A DNA stretch of 64,000 bases from Hydrogenophilales bacterium (GCA_016703155.1 JADJCP010000004.1:62001-126000); one strand, 5' to 3'. Numbered from the stretch's first letter, positions 19,002 to 30,868 are shown. Translations and numbers: made by a program. Notes: a model not told the origin generated them from the letters alone.

Positions 19002-20249
19002 ATGAAGCATCTTCTGGTGTCCGTCCTACTGCTGCTGGCCTCGTTTTCGGTGGCGGCGGAACGGGAAATCGTCACCTTGACCGACCCGGCGAACGACGAT
19101 TTCGGCGGTGGCAGTCTGGTCTACCCGGAGCGTCTCGATTATCGCCCGGGCGATCTCGATCTGCGCGTGCTGAAGATCAGCAAGGACGACAAGGGTTTCT
19201 GGTTCGAGGCGACATTCGCCAATCCGGTCCGCGATCCCAAGGCCGCCAAGACCGGCATTGGCCCGGAACCCATGCCTGTATCGGCGCGGCGCGGCTTCTA
19301 CACCTTCAACATCGATGTCTATATCGATACCGACCGCGCGCCGGGTTCCGGCAACAGCTTCACGCTGCCCGGACGCAAGGCGCGCATCGATCCGGCCTAT
19401 GCGTGGGAACGTGCCATCATCCTCACACCCAGGCCCGAGCTCGCGCGTGGTGAATTGTTCGATGTCCTGTCACGTCAGTTTCCCAATCGATCCAGATATG
19501 AAGCCGAGACCAGTATCGATAACTCGGTGTATTTTCCGACCGAGGTGCGCGTTCGCGGCAAGTCGGTCGAGTTCTTCGTGCCTGCCGCCTTTTTCGGCGG
19601 GTCCGATGGCGCCGATTGGGCAGTGACAACTTTGGTGACTGGCGCCAGGCCCTATTCTTCGATGAGCCTGAGCTTTCTGCCGACGAGCAAGACCCCGCTG
19701 GAGCAAATGGACATGGGCGCGATGCAGCCCGCACAGGGGCGACCTCAAGACACGTTCGGTTTCGAGTCGGGGCAGGAAGCCTCGCCGATTGTCGACGCGC
19801 TCATGCCAAGCGTGGCTCAGCAAATCGCCCTGATCGGTAATGACGAACCCTTGATAGGCATGTCGTGGGGGCCCCACGCAGTCAACGAATCGGCGCTATC
19901 CCGACGCTTCGAACGGGGCGCCGAGACCGTCAGGGCAAAGCGCAACACGACTCCCGAGGCGTCCGGAGGCTCGCTGTTCTCCTCGACGCTGGGCGGTCTG
20001 AAGAATTGGTTTCGAAGCGACCCAGTCCGGCCCGAGGCGGACGCTTCAGGCCAATCCCGGAAGCCCGTGCCGCTGCAATCGTTTCTCGATCCCGGTATCA
20101 AGGGCAATGCCGCCGCCGAGTCTGCGCCAATCGGCCAGCACGCCCCGGTTCCCGAGCGGCTGAGAACCCTGCAACAACTCTTTGACGACAAGTTGATTGA
20201 CGAAGCCGAATACCGAATGCATAAACAACGCATTCTCGGCGATCTATAA
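19002..20249 (+). CDS. Secreted glucodextranase-C-like protein with SHOCT-like tail (1)
   Basis: A 415-aa protein with signal peptide SVLLLLASFSVAA-ER. Residues 25-230 match the glucodextranase-C-like module: LTDPANDDFGGGSLVYP, RPGDLDLRVL, GFWFEATF, then FNIDVYIDTDRAPGSG, FTLPGRKARID and YAWERAIILTPRP. A low-complexity linker rich in Pro, Ser and Ala follows. The last 30 residues (LQQLFDDKLIDEAEYRMHKQ and onward) look like a SHOCT helix pair, a short domain usually at the end of unrelated proteins. It lies after the import operon's terminator and just before its paralogue, so it has its own promoter or uses readthrough. Function unknown; glycan or envelope binding is inferred. Confidence 0.72.
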   Translation: MKHLLVSVLLLLASFSVAAEREIVTLTDPANDDFGGGSLVYPERLDYRPGDLDLRVLKISKDDKGFWFEATFANPVRDPKAAKTGIGPEPMPVSARRGFYTFNIDVYIDTDRAPGSGNSFTLPGRKARIDPAYAWERAIILTPRPELARGELFDVLSRQFPNRSRYEAETSIDNSVYFPTEVRVRGKSVEFFVPAAFFGGSDGADWAVTTLVTGARPYSSMSLSFLPTSKTPLEQMDMGAMQPAQGRPQDTFGFESGQEASPIVDALMPSVAQQIALIGNDEPLIGMSWGPHAVNESALSRRFERGAETVRAKRNTTPEASGGSLFSSTLGGLKNWFRSDPVRPEADASGQSRKPVPLQSFLDPGIKGNAAAESAPIGQHAPVPERLRTLQQLFDDKLIDEAEYRMHKQRILGDL

Positions 20250-20259
20250 ACCCGCGCCG

Positions 20260-21237
20260 ATGCTTAGATTCCTGTTGTTGTCGCTAGCCCTGGCGGCCGG
20301 CATCGCCGGGGCCGCGGAGCGTCATGTGGCGACGTTGTCCGACCCGGCTGGCGACGATGTCGGCGACGGCACCCTGCTGTATCCGACCGGGGGTGTCCTC
20401 CAGCCCGGCGATCTCGATCTGCGCTCCCTGCGCATCCATCGCGACGGTGACGGCTACTGGTTCACCGCCACGTTCGGCAACTTCATCCATGAAAACTGGT
20501 GGTCGCCGAAGGGGGACGATGCCGGGGAGTTCTCCAAGCAAGGCCAGCACCGCCTGCCGTTCGGGTTCAACCTGGATATCTACATCGACACCGACCGCAA
20601 GAGCGGCTCGGGCAACCTCTTCACTCTGCCGGGTCGCCAGGCGCGTATCGACCGCCGCTATGCCTGGGAGCGCGTGGTCGTACTCTCGCCCCGCCCCAAG
20701 ACCATGCGCAGCCACCTGCTCGGAAAACTCAGAGAGACCTTCCCGGGACGTCCGGAACGCGAGGCCGAGGCGAGCATCGACGGCACCATGTATTTCGCGG
20801 CCTACCGGCAAAAACTCGACCGGTCGATATCCTTTTTTGTGCCGAATGCCTTCCTGGGGGACTCCGATCCGACGAACTGGGCGGTCACCGCCTTCGTGAC
20901 GGTTGCCGCGGCGGTGGTCGACGCCAAGGATCTGGGCGTGATGCAGCTGACCGACGAGCCATCCTCAAGCACGCTTGGCCACACCTCGACAACCCTGCCG
21001 CCACCCCTGATCGACGTGCTGCTGCCGACCGCCGCGCGGCAATACAAGATACTGTCCTCCGCCTTGCCGCTGACCGGCTATTCTCTGGCGAACAATGCGG
21101 CGACCGACGACGACGGTAAATATAGCGCCGAAGCCTTCATATCCCGCCTCACGGGCCTCAAGGAATCGCTCGATCGCAAGCTGATCGATGAGTCTACCTA
21201 CAAGGCTCAGCGGCAAAAAATCCTCAACGAGCTCTGA
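20260..21237 (+). CDS. Secreted glucodextranase-C-like protein with SHOCT-like tail (2)
   Basis: A 325-aa paralogue of the preceding protein, ten bases downstream. The signal peptide (LLSLALAAGIAGAA-ER) leads to the same motif series: LSDPAGDDVGDGTLLYP, QPGDLDLRSL, FNLDIYIDTDRKSGSG, FTLPGRQARID and YAWERVVVLSPRP. The linker is shorter, and the C-terminus again ends in a SHOCT-like pair (LKESLDRKLIDESTYKAQRQ). ATG 20260 is chosen because it opens the signal peptide; a longer frame overlaps the upstream gene. The two proteins look like a tandem duplication that diverged. They may work as a pair, but nothing in the sequence shows a catalytic site. Confidence 0.72.
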   Translation: MLRFLLLSLALAAGIAGAAERHVATLSDPAGDDVGDGTLLYPTGGVLQPGDLDLRSLRIHRDGDGYWFTATFGNFIHENWWSPKGDDAGEFSKQGQHRLPFGFNLDIYIDTDRKSGSGNLFTLPGRQARIDRRYAWERVVVLSPRPKTMRSHLLGKLRETFPGRPEREAEASIDGTMYFAAYRQKLDRSISFFVPNAFLGDSDPTNWAVTAFVTVAAAVVDAKDLGVMQLTDEPSSSTLGHTSTTLPPPLIDVLLPTAARQYKILSSALPLTGYSLANNAATDDDGKYSAEAFISRLTGLKESLDRKLIDESTYKAQRQKILNEL

Positions 21238-21249
21238 TCGGGGGTCGCC

Positions 21250-22127
21250 GTGCTACCGGCAAGAGCCTACGGCGATACGGGCATCACGGTTTCCGCTCTG
21301 GGCCTGGGCACGATCCCGCTGGGCAATGCACGCATGACCGACCGGGAGGCCTACGACGTGCTGGACTACGCTGAGCATGCCGGGATCAGTTTGATCGACA
21401 CGGCACCGAGCTATGGCGTCTCGGAGCCGCGCCTTGGACATTGGTTACAGGGCCGTCGCGACGCTTTTGTGATATCGAGCAAGCTCGGCTATGGCGCGCC
21501 TGGCATCGAGGACTGGACCGGACCCTGCATCACCGCCGGGGTGGATCTCGCCCTGCAACGCTTGCGAACCGATCGGCTCGATATCGCGCATCTGCACTCC
21601 TGCCCCCTGGCGATACTTCAGCGCGAGGACATACTCCGCGCGCTCGAGGACGCCAAGCGTGCCGGAAAAGTGCGCGCCATCGCTTACTCCGGTGAAAACG
21701 AAGCCCTGCGATATGCGCTTGATGCCGGCCGATTCGATGGCGTCATGGCCTCGCTAAACCTGTTCGACCAAAGAGTGAGCCGCGAGGTGATCCCGAGATT
21801 GGGCGGCATGGGGTTTATCGCCAAGCGCCCGCTGGCGAACGCGCCCTGGCGCTTTGCGACCCAGCCCACGGGAGAGTACTGCGAGCCGTATTGGCGGCGC
21901 TGGCAATCGATGGCCCTCGACGATCCTGGCATGCCTTGGGGCGAACTGGCACTGTGCTTTACAGTTTGGCATCGGGCGTGGCCGCGGCCGTCGTTGGCAC
22001 GGCGGACAAGCGCCATCTCGCCGAATGCGTAGCATGGGTCGAGCATGGTCCCTTGCCGGAAGCATTAATCGTAAGGCTAAGTGCGGCTTTCCAGCGTAGC
22101 GATACAGGCTGGGAAGGACAGGTTTAA
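21250..22127 (+). pseudogene. Aldo/keto reductase family protein, single-base frameshift
   Basis: From GTG 21250 the protein begins YGDTGITVSALGLGTIPLG and has the AKR tetrad region: IDTAPSYG (Asp, Tyr), ISSKLG (Lys) and IAHLHS (His). After GELALCF, at a TTT run at 21958-21960, the frame goes off-family. The neighbouring frame continues YSLASGVAAAVVGTADKRHL, the normal cofactor-binding C-terminus, to the stop at 22127. Adding one T restores a full-length protein of about 292 aa. As written, a truncated 260-aa product is made. The GTG start lies 12 bases after the SHOCT-like gene, so it belongs to that short transcript. The NADPH-linked substrate is unknown. Confidence 0.8.
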
Positions 22128-22292
22128 GCATCCCAGGGAGGCTGCCACTGGGGGCCGGTGAAATATCCGGTCCAAGCCGTATCCGCCCCAGTACCAGGCG
22201 AAGTGCGCAATCGCGTCACAACCTCGAAATGCGGTCGTAACCTCTGCCAACTATGGTTTGCGATGAGCTTCAACAACCTTGGGAGAGATCGC

Positions 22293-23498
22293 ATGCTATT
22301 TTTTTCTCGCCATCTGCGGGCTGCGCGGATATTTCAGCTGTCGATGATTGCTTTGAGTGTGTCCATGATGTCCGCGTGCAATGACGACGACGTCTATCTG
22401 ACGCTGACCGGGGAGAAGCCGTTGGTTATCGGCCATCGTGGTTCGCCGGGCTATCTGCCCGATCACACCCTGGAAGGCTACCGGTTGGCGATCCAGAACG
22501 GCGCGAATTTCATCGAGCCTGATCTGGTCGCGACCAAGGATGGCGAGCTGATCGCTCGCCATGAGCCGAACATCACCGCCACCACGGATGTGGCGGACCG
22601 CCCGGAGTTCGCATCGCACAAGACCACGCGCTTGGTCGACGGGGTATCCGAGACCGGCTGGTTCGCCACCGATTTCACGCTGGCGGAGATCAAGACGCTG
22701 CGCGCCAAGCAACCGCTGGCCGACCGTGACCCCTCACACAATGGGAAATACTCGATTCCGACGCTGCGCGAAGTGTTGGATCTGGCCAAAACCGAGGGCG
22801 CCAAGGTTGGACGGGTCATTGGTATCTATCCCGAAACCAAGCATCCGACCTACCACGCCGATGCAAATCTGGTCCTGGAAGACCGCCTTTTGGCGATCCT
22901 GGGTGAGTACGCCTACACGAAGAAGGATTCGCCCGTCATCGTCCAGTCGTTCGAAGTCGCCAATCTGAAATACCTACGTGGAAAAACCGCGGTGCGTTTG
23001 GTGCAATTGGTCGACGGCGATGATTATGACTTCAAGACCGGCAAGGTGACCTTCGCGCCCCCGTATGATCGCCCATACGACTGGACACGCGCGGGCAAGA
23101 CGGAAAACTTTGATTCCATGCTGACTCCGGCGGGTCTGGCCGAGATCAAGAAATATGCTGATGGTGTCGGTCCCTGGAAGCCCTATATCGTGCCAATGAA
23201 GGGAAGCTACGATGCTTCGGGCAAGATGCTCGACGCGAACGGCGACGGGGCCGTGAACTACATGGATGCGAGTTCGCAGCCCGCCACCTCGCTGATTGCC
23301 GATGCCCATAAGCTGGGCCTGCTGGTGCATACCTGGACCTTCCGCAATGAGGCGAAGCGTCTAGCGCACGACTACAAGGGCGATCCGAAAAAGGAATACC
23401 TGCAGTTCTATCGTTTGGGTATTGACGGACTGTTCAGCGATTTTACCGACACCGCCATCGCGGCGCGCGCCCTATACGACAAGGAACTCGGTCTCTAA
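22293..23498 (+). CDS. Glycerophosphodiester phosphodiesterase lipoprotein, GlpQ-like
   Basis: A 401-aa enzyme with GGAG seven bases before ATG 22293 and a lipoprotein signal (IALSVSMMSAC), so membrane-anchored in the periplasm. The catalytic core has VIGHRGSPGYLPDHTLEGY, then FIEPDL and HEPNITATTDV, with GIYPETKHP further on. These supply the His/Glu/Asp metal and acid-base set of GDPD enzymes, which split glycerophosphodiesters into glycerol-3-phosphate and an alcohol. An insert DANGDGAVNYMD resembles a dockerin/EF-hand calcium loop. The 165-base gap before it holds no gene. Confidence 0.9.
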   Translation: MLFFSRHLRAARIFQLSMIALSVSMMSACNDDDVYLTLTGEKPLVIGHRGSPGYLPDHTLEGYRLAIQNGANFIEPDLVATKDGELIARHEPNITATTDVADRPEFASHKTTRLVDGVSETGWFATDFTLAEIKTLRAKQPLADRDPSHNGKYSIPTLREVLDLAKTEGAKVGRVIGIYPETKHPTYHADANLVLEDRLLAILGEYAYTKKDSPVIVQSFEVANLKYLRGKTAVRLVQLVDGDDYDFKTGKVTFAPPYDRPYDWTRAGKTENFDSMLTPAGLAEIKKYADGVGPWKPYIVPMKGSYDASGKMLDANGDGAVNYMDASSQPATSLIADAHKLGLLVHTWTFRNEAKRLAHDYKGDPKKEYLQFYRLGIDGLFSDFTDTAIAARALYDKELGL

Positions 23499-23505
23499 GC
23501 CCTCT

Positions 23506-23525
23506 GGCCGGCGTGATCGCCGGCC
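23506..23525. terminator. Possible terminator hairpin after the phosphodiesterase gene
   Basis: An eight-base perfect stem, GGCCGGCG and CGCCGGCC with loop TGAT, stands seven bases past the stop. The T-run after it is weak, so termination is uncertain. Confidence 0.45.
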
Positions 23526-23790
23526 TTCCAGGCGTTGGCCATTGCGCTGGGGATACGCTGAAATATTCCCGAACCGAGCGGCTTTGCCGGACTTGGATGT
23601 CGGTCCACCCGGGCGCAGGCGGCCGGTCGGCGGCTGTTGAACTTCACAGCCAGCTTGAGCAGGTTTTCCTGGCGTTTTCTTACGTCTTCTTCGGTCTGCT
23701 TGCGCTCGGCGATTTTCTTGAAGCGTTCCTTCAACTGGCTTTGTGCCTGATCGCGTTGCTCGGCGGTGACTTCGCCGGCGGGCGCCCCGA

Positions 23791-24144
23791 TTACTTCTTG
23801 GTGGCGAGTCGGGCTTTCAAATCCGCAAAGGGATTGTGCGTCGCGCCGGTCGTGGCGAGGCCTGAATCGCTGCGACCGGCCATATCTTTGAGCTTGGAGT
23901 GTTCGTTTTCGTGGCAATAGGTGCAAAGTAGTTCCCAGTTGCTGCCGTCCGACGGGTTGTCGTCGTGATTGCTGTTCTTGTGGTGGACTTCGAGCAGTTG
24001 CAGGTTGCTGTGCGTGAACGTTCGCGCGCAGCGTCCGCAGACCCAGGGAAAGAGTTTCAGCGCCTGTTCGCGGTAGCCCTGGGCACGCTTTTCGGCGTTG
24101 CGGCGGGCATCGAGAACGATTTGATCGAGTCGGTCGTTGGCCAT
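23791..24144 (-). CDS. HNH nuclease, YajD family
   Basis: A 117-aa protein with the HNH zinc-finger layout: CGRCARTF, then LEVHHKNSNHDDNP and ELLCTYCHENEH. Two Cys pairs and the HH...N...H set match the YajD family of small stand-alone HNH proteins of unknown role. No membrane or signal segment. The 290 bases downstream (23499-23790) hold an open frame on the same strand with a coiled-coil-like stretch (QAQSQLKERFKKIAERKQ) but no start codon outside the HNH gene; I do not call it a gene. Confidence 0.88.
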   Translation of the reverse strand: MANDRLDQIVLDARRNAEKRAQGYREQALKLFPWVCGRCARTFTHSNLQLLEVHHKNSNHDDNPSDGSNWELLCTYCHENEHSKLKDMAGRSDSGLATTGATHNPFADLKARLATKK

Positions 24145-24191
24145 GTCGGTCTCCGTGGCTAGAGTCGGTTCAGCTTACGACGAAATCCGGC

Positions 24192-25802
<1,611 letters not shown>

Positions 25803-25816
25803 GTCGAAAGCCTTGA

Positions 25817-25848
25817 ATGAAAAACCGCCGGGAGACTTCGACCGGCGG
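25817..25848 (-). terminator. Rho-independent terminator upstream of prfC
   Basis: On the minus strand CCGCCGG, ten bases, CCGGCGG, then TTTTTC. It would end transcription coming from the HicA-like/GIY-YIG genes before prfC. Confidence 0.75.
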
Positions 25849-25883
25849 CGAGAGTGTCCGGATTATAGCAATCCGACGGTCGA

Positions 25884-26176
25884 TTACGCGCTGTCGGGGG
25901 AAGGCAGCGCGCCGGCTGCGATCAATGCCAGCTTGGCGACGCGGTCCAGGCGCTTGATGGCGTACTCGCGGCGCGCGGCTTCGGCGCGATCGTTACAGGT
26001 TTCGGCATAGACCAGTTCAGCCGGCCTTCGTGATCGTGTATAGCGGGCGCCGAGGGCATTGTCGGTGTTGTGTTCGCCCAAACGCCGGGCGGATCCTTGG
26101 CAATGCCGGTATACAGGGTGTCGTCGGCGCAGCGCAGGATGTAAACGAACCAGGTGGATGCGTCGGGCTTACTGAT
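25884..26176 (-). pseudogene. GIY-YIG nuclease-like (UPF0213/YhbQ type), broken
   Basis: The N-terminal half reads STWFVYILRCADDTLYTGIA, the GIY-YIG signature of the small YhbQ family. After AKDP the register shifts by one base near 26085-26090. The other frame continues LGEHNTDNALGARYTRSRRP and onward to the family's normal end at 25884. Adding one base (GCC-CGG-CGT) would restore DPARRLGEH. There is also no ATG, GTG or TTG in frame upstream. The only candidate is an ATC codon at 26174-26176 beginning SKPDASTW, nine bases after GAGG and overlapping the stop of the HicA-like gene. Either a decaying gene or one with two sequence errors. Confidence 0.8.
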
Positions 26177-26450
26177 GTTTGCTGGCCTCGTACATCGACG
26201 GCGTGATCCCGGCGTGGGCCAGGAATTCGCGCAGATGCTTGATGTCCTGACGGTTCAGCACGTTGCTGTGGTGCGGACGGTGCAGGATACCTTCGGTCTT
26301 GTTGAGGTTCACCTTGATGCGCGCGCCTTGCAGGGATTCGACCTCGGCGCCGACATGGTGCAGTAGCGATTCGACGTCGCGCCAGTGGATGTTGCCGCTC
26401 GGTGGATCCTGAAAGATCGCCTGGATCATGTGCTCGTGCTTGTGACTCAT
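26169..26450 (-). CDS. HicA-like small protein (orphan)
   Basis: A 93-aa protein: a His-rich start (MSHKHEHMIQAIF), a central IHWRDVESLLHHVGAEVE and a C-terminal EGILHRPHHSNVLNRQDIKH block followed by LREFLAHAGI. The order of a helix, strands and a final LREFL-type helix fits the double-stranded-RNA-binding-like fold of HicA mRNA interferases, and similar proteins are annotated in that family. No HicB antitoxin is next to it. The catalytic His of HicA sits in a Gly-Ser-His context that I do not see clearly here. A role outside toxin-antitoxin biology is possible. Confidence 0.6.
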   Translation of the reverse strand: MSHKHEHMIQAIFQDPPSGNIHWRDVESLLHHVGAEVESLQGARIKVNLNKTEGILHRPHHSNVLNRQDIKHLREFLAHAGITPSMYEASKHQ

Positions 26451-26550
26451 GATGTGCTCCCTCGCTTTCGTTAATCATAGTTGAAAGCGCGCGGGGCGGC
26501 ACGTTGAGTAGTCAAGGTGCGCTCAGGCTAAGGAAACGCTGATTTATTCG

Positions 26551-26643
26551 CTCATTGCGAGCGAAGCGCGGCAATCCAGTGCACTAAATAAATCAACAGC
26601 CTATGGATCGCCACGTCGCTGCGCTCCTCGCGGATGACGAATT
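26551..26643. repeat. Dispersed palindromic repeat, copy 2 (inverted)
   Basis: Reverse complement of the 1442-1532 repeat, about 90% identical by eye, with the same inner segment around CCTATGGATCGCC. It is followed at 26670-26690 by another hairpin, CCCCGGCCTGCGCCGGGG, next to the rhlE stop. Confidence 0.8.
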
Positions 26644-26697
26644 CTTCAGCGTGTCCCTAACGCAGCGAACCCCGGCCTGCGCCGGGGTGACCCGGCA

Positions 26698-28056
<1,359 letters not shown>

Positions 28057-28697
28057 GTAAAGCCTTTCCAATAGCATCCAGCCCGTCGAAATGACGGGCA
28101 AAACAGGCCTGACCGGTCGCATCTAGCGAACGGCGGGCGGCGTAACATCGGCGCCAACCGAATGTCACGAGGCCATGGAAAGCGGACTCTGGGGGTTGGG
28201 GACGATGGGGCTGTGAAGACAGTCCCGAGTTGAAAGCGCGGCCTGAAATTACTTAAGGCTGAGACGCTGACCAAATCGCCCGTCCGGGCGAAAAATCCAA
28301 CTGCACTGCACAACGAGGCGCGGATAGTACGCGAAATCAATGGTTTATGCGAGCGTTATTTCGCGCAGGCTGAATCGGCCTGGGCCCATGCGCGATACCT
28401 CTGTCGGAGACCGCCATCCAATGCCCCGACGGGCAGATACTCGCTAGGTTTCGAAAGGAAGGTCATCAGCCTGAGCGGACCGTGAGTCTGCAGCCTGAGT
28501 TGGTCTGCAATACAGTGCTTAGCTGTCTTTCAGCTACAAACGATGGTGAGCGCTGACGTTTTCTCATGAGTAACCGAACAGCACCGCAACCCACTTCAAG
28601 CGAGATGTTCTTGGCGATCCATCATGTGGGATTAGCACATACCGCCAGAACTTCTCCTTGCCGATCTAGGTGGGTTCGAGTTTTTGCTTGTTGGCCA

Positions 28698-29195
28698 TCA
28701 GAACGCCCAGCCTTGTTGGTGCATGAATTCTTCCAGGTCAATGCAGGGAATCTTGAAGTGGGCGCAGACGTTGGGGATTTTTGCCGCATTGGGCTTGAGG
28801 GTGAGCGGCTTGTCACCGCGCTGCCAGCCTTCCTCGGTGACCACCGTTGCCCCATTGATCCGGGCGCAGGCGATGACGAAGGGGTCGGCGACGGGCGTGC
28901 CCTTGAGCCGCTGCTGAGCGCCGATCAAGCCCTGGAAGTGCTTGATCTTGAATATCTCGGCCACGAACAGCAGTTCAGGTCCGGTCGGCGTGGTGAATAA
29001 AGCCTTGTTGGCCTTTATCCATTTCATGATCTCTTCGCTGACCGCCTGGCGCTCCAGTTCGTTGAACACCTCACGGGTGGAGAGGAGTTCCTGCCGGGCG
29101 ACAAGGTCGTCCAGGCCATCCCAGATGCTCTTGAAGACGCGGGGATAGAAATGTTGCAGGGAACGAATGGAACTGGTATCGAAGACATAGCTCAT
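28698..29195 (-). CDS. PIN-domain protein, DUF4411 family (probable toxin)
   Basis: A 165-aa protein starting MSYVFDTSSIRSLQHFYP. The early Asp (residue 6), EVFNELER (Glu) and VADPFVIACA (Asp) form the acidic metal site of PIN ribonucleases, and GATVVTEEGW supplies the fourth position. DUF4411 proteins are usually encoded beside an XRE/ImmA-IrrE regulator, as here, where the ATG overlaps the regulator's stop (ATGA). The pair is therefore likely a type II toxin-antitoxin-like module, with this as the RNA-cutting toxin. Toxicity is inferred, not shown. Confidence 0.82.
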   Translation of the reverse strand: MSYVFDTSSIRSLQHFYPRVFKSIWDGLDDLVARQELLSTREVFNELERQAVSEEIMKWIKANKALFTTPTGPELLFVAEIFKIKHFQGLIGAQQRLKGTPVADPFVIACARINGATVVTEEGWQRGDKPLTLKPNAAKIPNVCAHFKIPCIDLEEFMHQQGWAF

Positions 29196-30364
29196 GCCTC
29201 GGCCCCTTGCAGGACGCGCTCCTCAAATCCGGCATAGCTCTTGGGCTTGATGCCCAACAGATCGGCGGCTCGCTCAAGGCTGATCTGGTGCCGGTAGTGG
29301 CGGCTGACTACTTCCTTTGCGAAACGGTCGCTGATGTAGGCACCCTGGTTGAGATACCAGTTGCCGCCACTGGCCTCCTTTTTCTGGGCGGCCCAATACT
29401 TGGCCTTGCCTTCGTAAAACGCCTGGCCAACCCGCCCCTGATCGAAAAAGCGGCGCAGGATGGCTTCGCGGCTGACACCATAGCGGTTGGCGAGGGCGGC
29501 GAACTGGGCCTCCGTAGCCTGTTCCACGTTCGCGGGGAACCGCTCGGCCTGGCCCGCGAAATCCTGTGCCGGAATGAGGACTTCAGCGGCGATAGCGTTA
29601 CAGAACTGCTCAATCTTCCGCTCATCGCGCGGCAATTGCTCAATGTAGGCGATGTCGAACTTGCTCAAGCCGTTCATGCTCAGGAGCAGATGGGCGAGTT
29701 CATGCAGCAGACTGAATATCTGCCGGGTCTTCGTGGCACTGTTGTTGATATACACCACCGGCAGATGCGCATCCATCAGGCAAAAGCCGGAGATGTCCTT
29801 TTGTTTGAACGCGGCCTTGAAAACAAAAATGCCGCAATTCTCAATAGCGCTTCGCCAAGCCTTGAGGGCCTGCTCGTCAGTTTTCCACGCGGCCTGCTGT
29901 TCAAGCGTGATGCCCAATTGTTCGCGAATGGCTTGAGCCTGGGCGGCAAGACCTTTTGACGTGGATAGGGAAATCGCTTTCCAGATATGCCGTTCGGCGG
30001 GGTTGTGCCCATCGAACAGGTCACGCAGGGCAAGCTGGTAGGCGTGGGCGCGGCGAATGTGCAGATAGGTATCGCGCTGAAGGTTCTGCAAGTCCGCATC
30101 CGGAAGAGTGCGGAACTCGCGTTGCGGGAGGTTTTCTTCCGGTGGCGACGGTAAAAAGAAAACCGCCAGCGGACGTTTGTATATCTGGTACGCCAGCTTT
30201 TCCAGTTGTGGGTAGGTGGGCGCGGCGGTCCCGTCTTCCCAAGCCTCGATCTCTTCGGGCTGTCGCTTGAGCATGTCAGCGACATCGGGAACCGTCAGCC
30301 CCACCGATTTTCTGGCCCAGCGAAAGATTTCTGGTTGAATGCCCGTTACGGGCTCATGTTTCAT
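29192..30364 (-). CDS. XRE regulator fused to ImmA/IrrE metallopeptidase (probable antitoxin)
   Basis: A 390-aa protein. An N-terminal helix-turn-helix (RKSVGLTVPDVADMLKRQPE, residues about 12-60) is joined to a COG2856 peptidase domain with the zinc motif LLHELAHLLL near residue 230 and a downstream Glu in AAEVLIPAQDF. A second helix-turn-helix-like stretch lies near the C-terminus (ISLERAADLLGIKPKSY). ATG 30364 is preferred; a start 12 codons earlier has AAGGA touching the ATG. Such proteins autorepress a toxin operon and may degrade regulators under stress. It is the first gene of the two-gene unit with the PIN protein. Sequence upstream is noticeably AT-richer than the rest of the window. 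Confidence 0.82.
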   Translation of the reverse strand: MKHEPVTGIQPEIFRWARKSVGLTVPDVADMLKRQPEEIEAWEDGTAAPTYPQLEKLAYQIYKRPLAVFFLPSPPEENLPQREFRTLPDADLQNLQRDTYLHIRRAHAYQLALRDLFDGHNPAERHIWKAISLSTSKGLAAQAQAIREQLGITLEQQAAWKTDEQALKAWRSAIENCGIFVFKAAFKQKDISGFCLMDAHLPVVYINNSATKTRQIFSLLHELAHLLLSMNGLSKFDIAYIEQLPRDERKIEQFCNAIAAEVLIPAQDFAGQAERFPANVEQATEAQFAALANRYGVSREAILRRFFDQGRVGQAFYEGKAKYWAAQKKEASGGNWYLNQGAYISDRFAKEVVSRHYRHQISLERAADLLGIKPKSYAGFEERVLQGAEA

Positions 30365-30868
30365 TTTTTCCGCACCCTCCCAACCAAGGTGTGACTGCAT
30401 TCCTTGAACACCCTGCTGCGCATCATGTCACGCTCCTTACAGTGGCCCGATTTTATCGCACCACGACATGGCGGAATACCGAGGCCATTTGCCACAGCTA
30501 CGCCCACTTCCTCATGATTCCAGACTTCAGGCTCATTATAAGAGCCTCAAGCTTAAGGTTACTTCTGCTTGCCGATCCAGGAAAGTTTGGTTTCTTGATA
30601 ATTGTTTGGTCCGGTCACGCGCCTAGTGGCGGCACCTGTTGGTGCTGTTGGAAATCTTGTTCAGTCAGTCGACTATGTCCAGGGAAATATCAAATTTGCT
30701 AAACGCGGGTGGCTGGTAACTTCACCTTACTAGCCATTCGTTCCGCATAGAGCCAATGGCCGTTCAGGCCGAACAGCCGGCGCTACATCTATCCCTGAAT
30801 CGACACCGTCACAGCCCATCATGGCGAACTGAATTCGCCTACCCACTCACAGTCCGAGGCCGATTCGG

